Positions 52,736 to 64,000 of a stretch of DNA of 64,000 bases are shown piece after piece. Within the stretch, counting starts at the first letter, position 1. Each line of letters begins with the position of its first letter. This stretch comes from Sitta carolinensis (Eukaryota; Chordata; Aves; Passeriformes; Sittidae). Location of the stretch: the NCBI GenBank assembly GCA_032173965.1, contig CM063289.1, positions 28,297,690 through 28,361,689 of the forward strand. The letters run 5' to 3'. Under the pieces are notes generated by a model. The model was not told the origin of the DNA. It did not search any database and worked only from the letters and a program-made list of their open reading frames with translations. The position numbers and the translations under genes were made by a program.

Positions 52736-54551
52736 CTCAGGCATTCTTCTGGGTAACCTGATCTTGCTTCTGTCTGCTTTCAACAGATAGGGGAGGTGAA
52801 GTTATGTTAAACATGTCGCAGTAAGTTTGATTCGCACCGCTCCAGTCTGGTTTTCTTCCTTGATTAGCTTTAATCAAACCCTCCACGTTACATGACCTTA
52901 ATAAAGCTATTTTTCCTGACAAGCAAAGACCGTCTTAACAAGCAAAGCTCATCTGGCCTGAAACTAAAGCCAAGTCAAGATGGTGTTTTAGGTCCTCATT
53001 AAAGTCCACAGCGTGAAGCGAGAGGGAAAATGATGGAATGGTGCTCCACCAAACCATCTCTCCTTTACATTTAATTAGAGGAATTATACGCAACCCAGTA
53101 GATGCCTTGGGAAAGCAATCACCAGTGGGTTTGTAAAGAGCCCAGCAGCATAAAAGCGGGCAGCTCTGGCTTTGGCAAGAGGCAAATTAACACCAGGAGC
53201 TGGGTGGACTTTGGGATCAACCAGGAAAACAAAATAATCATATGGTGTTAATATGAAAAGAGTTCGGAAGCCGCCCGTCCCCGCTCCGGAGCTCCCAGGG
53301 CGGCGCGCAGCCACCCCGCCGTGCCCGGGAGGGAGAGTCCCGGGCGCCGCCGTGTTCGTTCCTCCCGCAGCCCTTTCCTTCGGTTACTGCTGACTCACGC
53401 AGGTTGGGGGAACGATCGAGGCCGGGCGGCCAGGCCAGGAGCCGAAGGAAAAGCCCCGGCGGGGAGCGATGCCACGGGGTTTGGCAGTGGGTGAGGAAAT
53501 CAGCCACATGCAGACAAAATGCGGTCAAGCAGCCGCCCCATGCAGAGGATGTCCCTTACGCTCATTAGCATTGTGTTTGGAGCAGAGCTTATCAAAAAGC
53601 AGCCAACAGACAGAATCTGTGGTTTGCGCTTTCTGGCGTTCTTTTTTTTTTTTTTCCCTACTCTCTTGTTTTCCTCTTTTTTTATTTTTTTTATTTTTTT
53701 TTTTTCCGGAGGGTTTCTAAAGGGATGTAATCCACTCTGTTTTTATTGCTGTTGCCTCTGGACATGCTGCAGCTCCAGCCAGCAGTTATTCCAGTCTCTC
53801 CAGCCTCCCTGCGAAGGTCTCTGCTTCGGCTGCTACTAAACTGTAAACCACAGGATTTCCTTAACCCTTTGCCTTCTGCAGCTGCCCAGAGCATGGGGAC
53901 AAAGGGCCCTCCCAAAACCTGAACCCCCTGTAACTTTCAGCTCCCCCAAAATATATATTTTTGCACACTGATGACTGTTCCCTGCAAAACTGAGGGGTTG
54001 TGAATCTGCTGGCCAAGAGGAGACCACCAGTGCTGCTGTCCCACAGGCTCCATTGTGCACATCCCAGCGGGCTCTGTGGATGCCCCTAATCCATCAGCTT
54101 TGCCAAATGCAGCCAGAGTCCTCTCCTTGTTGCCAGAGGGCTGTGGGTACAGCCTGGTGTGGGGAAGGGGTCCAAGGCTGCTCCTCCTTCCACTCAGCAG
54201 CTTCGGTGGGATTAGGGGATGTCTCTGCATCCTCCAGTGCCAAAGTCACCGTGACTCGTGAACCTGGCATCTCTCTGCCCCTACTACAGACATCATGCCC
54301 AGCACTATCCATTTACCTCCTCTCCACTGTTTCATCCTTAAACTCCACTTCTCCCTGCTGGGAACAGAAACATCTCCCTGTGATACAGCCAGAGCTAGTC
54401 TGGGAGCACAGGTTCATATGCAAAATGCTGTCCTGGCTGTGCATGTCCCTTTCTTTCCTCCACATCTCCCCATCTCCCAGGGTTGTTTGTCCCACTGTGC
54501 TCTGTTAGCCCATGGATGAGTGCTGTCCTTCCCCACCCCATTCCCTCTGAA

Positions 54552-54842
54552 AATCACAGAATAGTTTGGGTTAGAAGAGAACTCAAGGCCCATGTAGTCC
54601 CACTCTTGCCATGAGCAGGGACAACTTCACTAAGGCCAAGTTGCTCCAAGCCCCATCCAACCTGGCCTTGGACACTTCCAGGGATGGGGCAGCCACAGAG
54701 TCTCTGGGCACCCTGTGCCAAGGCCTCCCAACCTGCAGAGGGAAGTATTTTGTCCTAATAATCTTTTCCAAACCTGCCTTTTTTCAGTTAAAGCTGTTCC
54801 CCCTTGTGTTGTCACTCCATGCCCTGTAAACAGCCCCTCTTT
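54552..54842 (-). mobile_element. CR1 LINE 3' fragment (antisense)
   Basis: AATCACAGAATAGTTTGGGTT opens the reverse complement of a CR1 3' end. CATGAGCAGGGACAACTTCA, the CCTTGGACACTTCCAGGGAT segment and the GTTCCCCCTTGTGTTGTCAC segment follow in the expected order. It is truncated at the element's 5' side near 54842, with weak similarity perhaps continuing to 54905. Confidence 0.9.
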
Positions 54843-54909
54843 GCTCAATCAATTCTTTGCTGTCTTGTCCATGAGGATATTTGGAAATAATCTCCTAAAA
54901 AGGCAATCT

Positions 54910-57900
54910 CAAAAAGGTCCTGTTGTTACCCATATTTGTACACAGGCTTATGAGCGACAGGATTCCTCAGGCTTGTCTACATGGGGACAATTGAAATGGA
55001 TGTGAAATAACTTTTAAAGTGGATTATCTAAACTGCATTACATCCTTGTGTAGACACTGTCATTTAGAAATGAAACAGCCTTAATTTGGTTTAGCTGAAT
55101 TTTGCTTTAACAATTTAATAAAGACACTTTAAAGTCTGAGTGAGGAGTTTACACAGGGATTTAATGCAGTTTAATTAATCCACTTTAAATTCACAATTTT
55201 AATTAATTAGAATGAACTTTCCTTAAGTCTTCCCCTTTTGAGATAGTGGCATGGCATTCCCAGCCACCTGGCCTGATGACCTGGTGATCTAGGACTCAGA
55301 AGAGCTGTTGGCAATGATGCATGACTGGTCCAGGGTACACAAAGAAAGTAATTTAAAAGTCCTCCTGGTCTGGCCACAGCTGGGAAGTCCTTCCCTGCAG
55401 TAAATTACCTCTGGAGAACCCAAGTTCCTGCTGTAATGAGCCACCATCCTCCCAAGTGCTTTAGGCTCTTGTGTTGCCCACGAAACCATAAGCAGAAGCA
55501 TCTGTCTGATGTGAAAGGGGTTTGGGAAGATGTGGCCTGAAACAGGGAAGGGCACAAGAGCCTCCTTCAGCTCTGCCAGCGCCGCGTGCGCTGACCACGG
55601 ACAGCGTTCCAGGTTCTCACCCAGTGAACGCCGTGGTTTTGCAATATTGGCAAACCCACAAAAACACTTTCTGTGTAGGAGAACAGCACCTGGGCTGGGG
55701 CTGGTCAGAGCTGCAGAGCTCCCCTTGTGCATGGTAATTTGTGATCAGTAGAAGTGCCTGCTGGGCTCACTGTGCAGGTGAGCTCTCCTAGAGATGCTGG
55801 CCTTGCCCTGGGTCACCTCATTGCCAGCCTTCATCTCCCCTGGCCTGTTGGGAAGGGCAAAGTTTGTACAGGGCTCTTTATGGTGCAGTTTGCACAGAAG
55901 TTTCTTTCTGTGAACTGGAAGATCTCCTTGCTCAGCTCTCCATGACCTCTTCAGTCCCTCTTAGTTCCGCAGCTTCCTTGGGGTTTGCTTTGTATGGGAA
56001 TCCTTGGTGTGCTCTCCTTGGCATCCACCCCATACTCTCCTGCCCAATCCCCACAGCTCTCGTCATCCCTGGAAAATCCTCCAGCAGCAGCAGATCCTCC
56101 CATGGCTGTGGGTTTTTTGGGCTGTGATCTATGCGCAGCTTTCCAGGAGCTATTAGGGATTGGGAAAGGTGCAGGAGCGAAGAGGCAGATGAGTGTCTGG
56201 TAAATGAAGAAGCTTACTGACACCAAGCAAGGGTTTTGGCATTTTTGATATAACTTTACAGCTCTGGGCGTTTTTAAAATCCTTTTAAAACTTTGCAGCC
56301 AGGGTGCTGGCAGTGCTGTCGGTGGCAGGGATCACTGCCTGTCCTCGCCCTCCAGCACATGGCCTGGAGCATCCTCACTCCCACTCTCTGCCCAGCACAC
56401 CAGAGCCTGGGCACATCTCAGCCTTGGTTTGTAAACACCAAACTGCTTTTTAGGATTGCTAGGCCAGTGCCAAAACCCAACACAGCTTTGCTCATAGCCT
56501 CCATGGCACTTGCTTGCTGCCACAGTCCAACGTGACGTCGTTGATTGGAGAAGGGATCTGTCACCAACTGCAAGCTCAGAAGTGCCAATTTTGATCAAAA
56601 ACTTCTCTTTTTTAGTGTGTGGGGTTTATCCATGGCTAAAAGGAGGTGGGGAAGAGCATTCCTTGGCTCTGGTACTTAGATGTCTCTAGGCTAAACAATG
56701 TAGGGGAAGTTTTCTGTTGTCAAATGCTTGGTAATCGTGTGTATTCTAAATTTAGGGTTAGTCCGTTTTCTCTGTCATATGAGGGGACAAGGGAGGCAAA
56801 ACCAAATTTTTGGCAAGCATCAGGGTAGAGACAGTCTTCCTAACAGCCATAAAAATATTGTCTTTGATAGGGATTTTGTTATTTCACTGTAGGAGTCATT
56901 ATAAGGGAAGATCTTGTATCACTGTAGTTAGCCACCAGATTAGCTATTCATGTATTTTATTGGTAAAAAATATGACAGGGGATTATTGTGTGAGAACTTT
57001 GTGGAAAAGAAAAGAGATAAAAGCAGTTTAACTATCAGTACATTATGGCTGTGGTTAGCTCTGCATAGTGTTACTGGATAGGAGACTGGGTCTCCAAGGA
57101 CTGTGGTTTTTCTCTTTGGATAGACATGGACCACATCAGGGCTTGGTGAGAGGGATGAGCCCAGGTAGCTGAAAGAAGAGAGGCTGGAAATGAAAAAGGG
57201 TTTGGTGTGACCAAAGAGATGGAGACATTGAGGGAAGTCAGCATTGTCCCCATGTTTGTGCAGACGAGTCCTCATCCAGCTGCAGAAGGGCTCTTGATCA
57301 CGTGGATGTGGAAGGTGGTGGCAATCACTGCATTTCTTCTGCCTTCTTTGCACATGCTTCCTGAGGTTTTGCACCTCCATTTTCTTAATTTCTCCATGTT
57401 TTTGGCTGCAGACACTCATGAGTCTTGGACAAATGGCTGTGGTAAACATACAAATTGGCTGCACAGCGAGCACGCAGGGAGCACGCACGGGGCTGCCACA
57501 GCAGCACGCTCCGTGTCCATCTGCACTGCACATGTGCACCAGGGCTGAGGCACTGCATGGCTCCTGGGCTGGGATGGGGAGCCTGGCCACCCAGCTGCTC
57601 CTCAGGAGCAGGTTGAAATGTGGTTGTCACAAGAAGATCTGTTTTGGAGAGATCTGGATTAGTGGGGGGAAAGGCTTGAGGCTCCTCTGCGTGGCAGCTG
57701 GGAGCCTTGGCACTGGTGGACCATCATGATGAGGAGGTAAGTGGGCCACAGAAGTGCCCAGGACAGAGGTTCTGCTGCATGTCCAGCTCAGTTGGAGTGC
57801 AGGAGAATGGATAGTGAGATTCAGGAGAGCACTTGGTTTGGAAGTTTGAGAAGCATGGTTGGTCCATGCTCTCCACAAGGTGCTCATGCTTTATAGAAGT

Positions 57901-58950
57901 GCTTTATGGAAGATACAGAGATGCTGTATTGCTAAGACACCTTCATCACTGCCTTTATCACCATTCTCACCAGTGGTGGAGCATTAAGTTCTTAATTTAT
58001 GCCTTCCCTTCCATGAAATCAAACTGTACAGCACCTAAGGCTCTTGGTGTGCCTTGTTTAGAGCCCTGACATGTTGCCATCCATCCTTGCTCCTCCTGAG
58101 GGTAACTGCGAAGTCCCACTGTATTCCATGGGCTGTGCTGTTTATAGTTTGCAGGTTTGGACACTTCAATGTCTTGATCGGTCCTGCTTTGCATGCCAAA
58201 GTGTTTTCATTAGCACAGCATTCATGCATGTGAGATTGTCGCTAACTGATATAATTAACCAGGATGTCAAAGGCTATTTGTTTATTGCATATGCAATGGC
58301 TTTCCTGGAGTAAGAAGCCCTTTCTGCTGACATCGTGCGAATGGGAACATGCTAAACTGGAGGAATAACACTGAGCTGGAGGTGGAAGTTAGGAACAATT
58401 ATTGTACTTAAAAAGAAGCAAAAATAATAATGCAGATTTGAATGGGTTTGAGTAGACATGATTAATGTGGGGAGAAAGGAGGACAAGGATGAGGAAAAAA
58501 GAGTTTGTTGGATAATTCCCCCCCTCCAATTACTATTATTATATGGTAATATAATGTTATTCAGAAACACAGGTGTCGACTCTCTCAGGTGGATTGACTG
58601 AGAACTCTTTGGGCCTTCTGTATATCATGTCTGTCTGACATAGTTTTTGACATCTGCACAGTTTTTAAGAGATGTTGTCAGGAAGTCTTTCATTTTACTT
58701 CTTTATAAATAAATACCGCTCCCCACAGCAGGACTCAGCAGTTCCTACTCCATGAAAAGAGAACTGTAGCATTCATGTGTTAAGTATTAAAACATGTAGT
58801 TTGTACCAAAAAGATGGGGAGTCACATTCATGAAGGACTGAGGAAGTTCTGTGGGTTGATGGATTGTGTCCCAACAAATCTGTGGGCTGCTGCTGTAGAG
58901 AGACCCAAATACCTGCCACAGACAGCTCAGTGAATGTCAGAACCTCTTGT
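54910..58950. other. Intron 2, nothing recognised
   Basis: The longest minus-strand frame (56940-57590) is rich in Cys, His and Ser without any domain pattern and is treated as chance. AT-rich, probably old sequence lies at 55.0-55.2 kb. Confidence 0.5.
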
Positions 58951-58959
58951 CCACTTGCT

Positions 58960-59870
58960 TTGGAGGTATCCCAAAATCCTCATTTAAGCTTCCTCCTCTG
59001 CACCTTCCAAATCATTTGCTCCTGCTCCCCTGGTTTCAGCTCCCATAATGCCCATAATCCTGCTCTGCTTCCCTCTGCTCAGTCCCATGGCTCAGCCCCT
59101 TCCTATAGCTGCTTCTGCTGAAGCAGTTAAACCATCAGCATTATTTAATACCATCAAAAATTACTCCTTGTAATTGACGCTTCTTCTCCTTCTTTCAGTC
59201 TCAGGAATCACTGCCAATGGATGGCCAAAACCAGGGCTGCAACTTTGACTTCTTGTTCTGCAAACTCACAGACAATCTGTACCTCCCCGTCTCTCGCCTT
59301 GCCCAACCCTCAACACATGATTGCTCTTTTTCACTAGTCCTGGCTGCTGCAAGGCTGTAAATTCCATGCCCTGGATTTTCTCAGTCTCTTCCATCTACGC
59401 TGTTTCTCACTGAGGCTGGATTTCATCCCTGGCCTTTGACCTTGGCTATGCTGTCCCTCAGAGCAACTCCCAGCCACGTTCTCCTGTAGCACTCACGTTT
59501 CTATTCACCAATGCCCCCTCTGCCTTATCTCTCCCCCAGCCTTGCTTGTCCCTGGGTTTAGATTCCCTCTGGATTCACTCATCACCCTCCCTGACCTCTC
59601 TGGATTTCCATCTGGGGTGCATCCTCAGGACCCTCACCTCCCATGTGTCTTTGGGTCACAGGGGCTGTCCGTGACACTGCACCTCATAAAGAAAGGTCCC
59701 ATATGCTGTGTATCTGTGCATTCCTCTCCCTGTTAACTTATCACCTGCTCCCTCTTAGCACTTTGTTGTTGTCTTTGGCTTATCTTGCACTGTAATCTCT
59801 GCAGGGCACAGTGGTCTGTGTGTTCCTATAATTCATACCATGCCTGCTGCAATGCAGCCGCTGCGCTGTT
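58960..59870 (+). mobile_element. Probable ancient L2/CR1-type LINE relic
   Basis: A pyrimidine-rich 900-bp block resembles an old amniote LINE 3' region. Its best landmark is the end: CTTATCACC near 59739, TTATCTTGCACTGTAATCTC with TGCAGGGCACAGTGGTCTGT after it (about 59780-59817), then a CATACCATGCCTG segment, the order found in L2-like 3' ends. Earlier parts are much more diverged and the left boundary is uncertain. Confidence 0.4.
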
Positions 59871-59874
59871 GGGT

Positions 59875-61915
59875 ACATGGGAACGTTTCTAATGCAAACA
59901 ACTAATAGCTAGGAAGGGAGTTAAAAAATTAGAAAGGACTCCAAGCCCATGTCACATATTCTCTTGCAAGGAATGGGGAAAAAAATTGTTTATTCTGGCC
60001 CCAAATTTTAATCACCCAAGGGCTGTTAAGATAAAAATAGTCAGTTCTGCCTTCTGTTTATGGTATACTTGGTTGAGTGCAAGCCAATTTTGAAGCTGAA
60101 CATACTGTCTGCTATTTTTGCTTGATTTTAGATTCCACATTTTAAATAGTTTCTTTAACAAGAAGCATATTTTCACTGATACAAACTTAGCTTGAGGAGA
60201 AGCATCCTGAAGTTCCAGCCATATTGAAGATCAGTGAAATGTAGTAAACTCTGGTTTTAAGGGTTTTGTTTTCTCCAAGAGCTGAAATGAAGAGTGTGTT
60301 CTGGCAACAAGTGCTGGCACGTTGTTCATTAGAAGCTCTCTTCCGAGCCTTGGTTCCCACACACATGTGCCCTCATTCTTCAGCGGAGCTTCCAGGCAAT
60401 GGCATTGGCAGTGTTCTAGTCTGATCTTCAGCCATACAATTTGTCTTAATTGTCTACTAGCATCTAGGCAAGACTTAGCTCACGGGTGGCCACAGCAAGG
60501 GGCCACATGCAAACCGATGAGCTTCTTAATGTGGCCTGCCGGCAATCGGATGATTTAATTATCTGTGCCCGTTGTAGGCTGCCTGGCTGCTCCCCATCCC
60601 GCCTGCCCTCAGGCACGGCGGGCTTAACCACATGCAGCCGTGGGGGCAGCTGCATTTGATCTTCCTCGCCAACGCCAGGGTCCAGCCCTGACAACAGCCT
60701 CTCTGTTCAGTGCTTTCTTTCCCCTTCTTTCTTTTTCCGCTTCGTTTGGCACCGTGCCCCCGGCATCATTTGTGTGTATGGGAGGATGGGAGAGTTGGAT
60801 GGCAAAAACTTAGAACATGGAGTTGGGTGTTGACAATCCCAATGATTAATTGATCCTCCGAGGATCCAAGATGATTTGCTGAAGCATCAATAATAGAAAT
60901 CCTGTCATTATACACTATTTACTTGGTCTTTCTGCGGGAAGACATCCTGTCTCACTATGTGTCTGCAAAGTGTGTCTCACACAGGGCCAGCCAGCAGCTC
61001 CTGGGGCACGAAGGACTGGGCTGTCACCTACAAACTTTCTGCCATCACACGGTACTCTCACGTGCTGTAGAAAAACAGAGCGTGTCCAGCACATTGATTA
61101 TTTTCAAAATTGACTCAGCAAAGCCCTTCACTTCCAATACCTGTGGAAAAAAGCTCAATCCCCTTTAACTAGCATGGAACACCAGAGTTGGGCTGGGACT
61201 GGGTAGGATGTGGAAGGCAGAGGGTCCACAGTCCACTGCCTGGGATATTCTCCTGCTGGAGAGCTGTTGGGACACTTGTGACATTTGCCTGTAGTGTTTC
61301 CTGCTCCTGCCACATGTCAAGTAAGGGCAGGAGATGGTGTAAGAGAAGCAGTAGGATCAGGATGACCTCGTGCCCAGGGCAGAGATCAGGGATGTCCCCG
61401 AGGATGACCTTTTGCCATCCTGATCTCTTCTTATCTGTCCAGGTTGAAATGCAGCTACTTGGCTGACTTGCTGCTACCTGGGAAGGCAGCTCTGAGCAAG
61501 GAAAGGAAAGTAGGTGACACCCAGGCTGGAAGTGCTGATCTGCTCTGCATCAGGGACTCTCCCCACCTCACCCTGGGTGTTCTCTTCCTTCCAAGAACCC
61601 TTTCTGATGATGGTGGTTGTCTTGTCTTTCTGCAGAGAGGTGTCAGCTCCAGCGCTTGTAGTGTTTGTAAGCTCCTCCCTGCATGTACCAAAAGCAGTGT
61701 CATATTGATAACACTTCTCATGGGAGCATCTCAAAGGCTTTGGGTGCCATGAATTATCCTTCCAGCTCCTAGTCTCTTTCATGATTGGTGTCTCACTGCC
61801 CTCCTGGCTCCTGGGTGCTTCAAACATGGAGTATTCCAGTATCATGGAATCTTTAGAAATGTTGGGAAAAGGAGAGGTGGCCAGCAGCAGCACGCAGAGC
61901 CCTCCTGGGGCTGAG
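59875..61915. other. Intron 2, nothing recognised
   Basis: Unique sequence without assignable repeats or exons. Confidence 0.5.
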
Positions 61916-61922
61916 TGCACTT

Positions 61923-62212
61923 CATGGAATGGTTTGGGTTGGGAGGGACCTTAAAGCGTATCTCATTCCATCCCCCTGCTATGGGCAGGGACACCTTCCA
62001 CTAGACCAGGTAACTCCAAACCCCATCCATCTTGGCCTTTAACACTTCCAGGGATGCAGCATCCACAACTTCCCTGGCATCCTGTGTGCCTCGTCACCCT
62101 CATAGTGATGAATTTCTTCTGAACATCAAATCTAAATTTCTCCTCTTTTAGTTTAAAACTGTTTCCCCTTTTCCTATCACTGTCTGCTTGTGTGAAAAAA
62201 AAAAAAGCCCAA
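61923..62212 (-). mobile_element. CR1 LINE 3' fragment (antisense)
   Basis: CATGGAATGGTTTGGGTTGG begins a reverse-complement CR1 tail. It continues through CTATGGGCAGGGACACCTTC, AACACTTCCAGGGATGCAGC and AAAACTGTTTCCCCTTTTCC before fading into an A run at about 62196-62207. Confidence 0.9.
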
Positions 62213-62643
62213 ACACTTCCACATCTCTATGCCAAGGCAGTATTTTATCCAGGGATTTTGTGGTATTTTTCATCTGTACTAAGTGTAGGGGAGTCAAACA
62301 TTTTCAGGTGGTGTCAGTCTCTAATGCTGAGCCAAGAAAGGCTGTCCTTTGGGTAGTTAATGCATCTCAGACCTGCTGGTAGAATATAAAGTTTTAAACA
62401 TTATTAATGCTTTAGCAGACACCTCAGGAAGCATTCATACTCCTCTCTTCATTTTGCTTTCATGCAGGATGGTGCCTGGGGTGAAAGTATTTCACAGAGT
62501 TGGGAAAAGGGCATCAAAAGTGCTTGTGTCTGCCAGGCACCGAGAATATTTTATTCTTTCATTGGCGTGGCTCGAGTTCAGCTCCTGGATCCTGCTCACT
62601 GGGTTGTTTTGATGTGTTTCACTTTCTGAAAATAGTGATAGTT

Positions 62644-62818
62644 TTGGAACAGGCTGCCCAGGGAAGTGGTGGAATCACCGTCCCTGGAAGCGTTCAAAAA
62701 CCATGTCGGATGTGGTGCTTGGGGACATGGGTTAGTGGTGGGCTTGGCAGAGCTGGAGGAACAGTTGGACTCGATGATCTTAGAGGGCTTTTCCAACCTT
62801 AATGATTCCATGATTCTG
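62644..62818 (+). mobile_element. CR1 LINE 3' fragment, second subfamily (sense)
   Basis: TTTGGAACAGGCTGCCCAGG, then GGGGACATGGGTTAGTGGTG, and the tail GACTCGATGATCTTAGAGG with TTCCAACCTTAATGATTCCA define a CR1 of a different subfamily from the one at 44.9 kb. It ends in the ATTCCATGATTCTG terminal repeat. It sits about 430 bp downstream of another CR1 in the opposite orientation. Confidence 0.9.
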
Positions 62819-64000
62819 AAAATAGTGTTGAGTCATGGCCAGATTAGGGATGCTCGTCCCCTGCACCCCTTACATGCTCTGGAAACCTTCTCTGCACGGC
62901 CCCTCAGCGTGCCAGTCCAGTCCGTGCCCGGAGGAAGCTGCCTGCCTGTCCCTGGGGCGTTCTGGCCACTGTGCCATGGTGTGCCCCACGTCCTGTGTGG
63001 GTCCCAGCTGCAGTCCCTGCAGCCACCTCCTCCACAGCTCCCAGATTATCCCATGGCGTGCAAGGCACGAGCAAACCTGCGACAGAGACATGGGATGGCG
63101 GGATGGGACAGCTGATTTTAATTATTTTATATATAAATAACTTGCAGATAATTTGCAAGTTTGGCAATAGCTGCCGGCGTAGCAATGTGACCTTGTTACT
63201 CTTACCCCATTCCTCAGGGTGTTTGTCTCACTCACTTGTTTTTCCGTGTCTTAAATTAGATTGCAAGTGGTCAGGGAAGGGACTGGGGCCACCCCTGCCC
63301 TGCACAGCTCCACGGTCCCACAGCAGCAACAACAACAAATAGGGATAAGACATCGATTTGGGATCTGCTGAGTCCCTGGGGATATGAAAGCCCCAAGTGT
63401 TGTGTTTTTCCCTGGGATGGTGCGGTCAGTCCCCATCCTCCAGCCCCACGTGAGGCTCTCTGCTGGCGGCCAGGCACAAAGCGGGGGCTGCCGCATCTTT
63501 CCAGAGGGATGTAGGGATGAGGAGGGGGACGGGTGTCCTGGATTTTAGCACTTTGGGGAGTTTATTAGTGTTGACAGTGTGTGAACTTGACATCCTTTGT
63601 AATAATGCGGTTTTAAAATCTGCATTATTCATGCACGCTGTTTGAATACAGGCCCACTGTGTAAGTTCGGGAGGAAAATTAATTAAATAAATGTCAGCAT
63701 CCTTGAAGAGCACGTGAGATTTCACATTGCAGGATAACAGCTCTGGCTGCTTTAACCACCAAAGGGAGTAAAGGATGGGAAGGGGAAGATCGGCACTTAG
63801 GTGAATAGAATTTGCCTCACCAATTCCTGAGGAAAGCTGAAAAAATTAGGAAGAAGTAAGTCCAGCCACACAGATCCCTAATATTTCATACTTTTATTAA
63901 TAATTGTCATTTGTCCTACTATGTATTTATATACACTGCATAGTTCAGAATGTTTTTTTCTCAGGAAACACACATTTAGTCTTAGGTTAAGGTTTAAAAT

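Noticed and set aside
56940..57590. 216-codon minus-strand frame
   Set aside because: Irregular Cys/His/Ser-rich translation with no domain or motif spacing; an overlapping plus-strand frame is also open; no splice or poly(A) context.

Overview
The window is vertebrate nuclear DNA, and a bird is the best fit. Intergenic and intronic sequence dominates, CpG islands are very GC-rich, and the recent interspersed repeats are CR1 LINE fragments whose 3' ends carry the typical avian terminal motif. No Alu, B1/B2 or L1 sequence was seen. The CR1 3' wording resembles that of passerines and relatives, but this is an impression from memory, not a species call.

The only protein-coding gene I can support is NFIA (nuclear factor I A), on the plus strand. 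Coding exon 1 (16342-16368) encodes the NFIA-specific start MYSPLCLTQ. After a 5.5 kb intron, coding exon 2 (21900-22431, 532 nt, the size typical of NFI family exon 2) encodes most of the CTF/NFI DNA-binding domain. The next exon is not in the window, so everything from 22432 to 64000 (at least 41.5 kb) is read as intron 2. Only the first 186 complete codons of a protein of about 500 residues are present.

Layout. 1-12.9 kb: upstream intergenic DNA with an ancient CR1 relic, two unmethylated-looking CpG islands (about 3.7-4.15 kb and 6.3-7.45 kb), minisatellites, a 16-bp hairpin and a hAT-like MITE. 12.9-17.2 kb: NFIA promoter and CpG-island complex, with a GC minisatellite, a CCAAT/CRE/CCAAT promoter cluster at 14.4 kb, long polypyrimidine DNA, then the GC-rich leader with short uORFs and the exon 1 start. 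17.2-21.9 kb: intron 1, with a SOX/POU motif cluster near 20.4 kb. 22.4-44 kb: 5' part of intron 2, poor in young transposons and containing several AT-rich stretches that look like conserved non-coding elements, plus two MIR-like SINE relics. 44-64 kb: ordinary intron carrying four younger CR1 fragments, an old LINE relic and a 92-93-bp minisatellite.

Functionally this is the 5' regulatory end of one developmental transcription factor gene. NFIA binds TTGGC(N5)GCCAA sites as a dimer and acts in gliogenesis, haematopoiesis and kidney/urinary tract development. The motif clusters reported (CRE/NF-Y at the promoter, SOX/POU in the introns, nuclear-receptor half-sites in intron 2) are candidate inputs, not demonstrated ones. 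I found no undescribed multi-gene system. The least explained element is a minus-strand coding-like frame at about 35.6-36.2 kb that I could not assign to a family.
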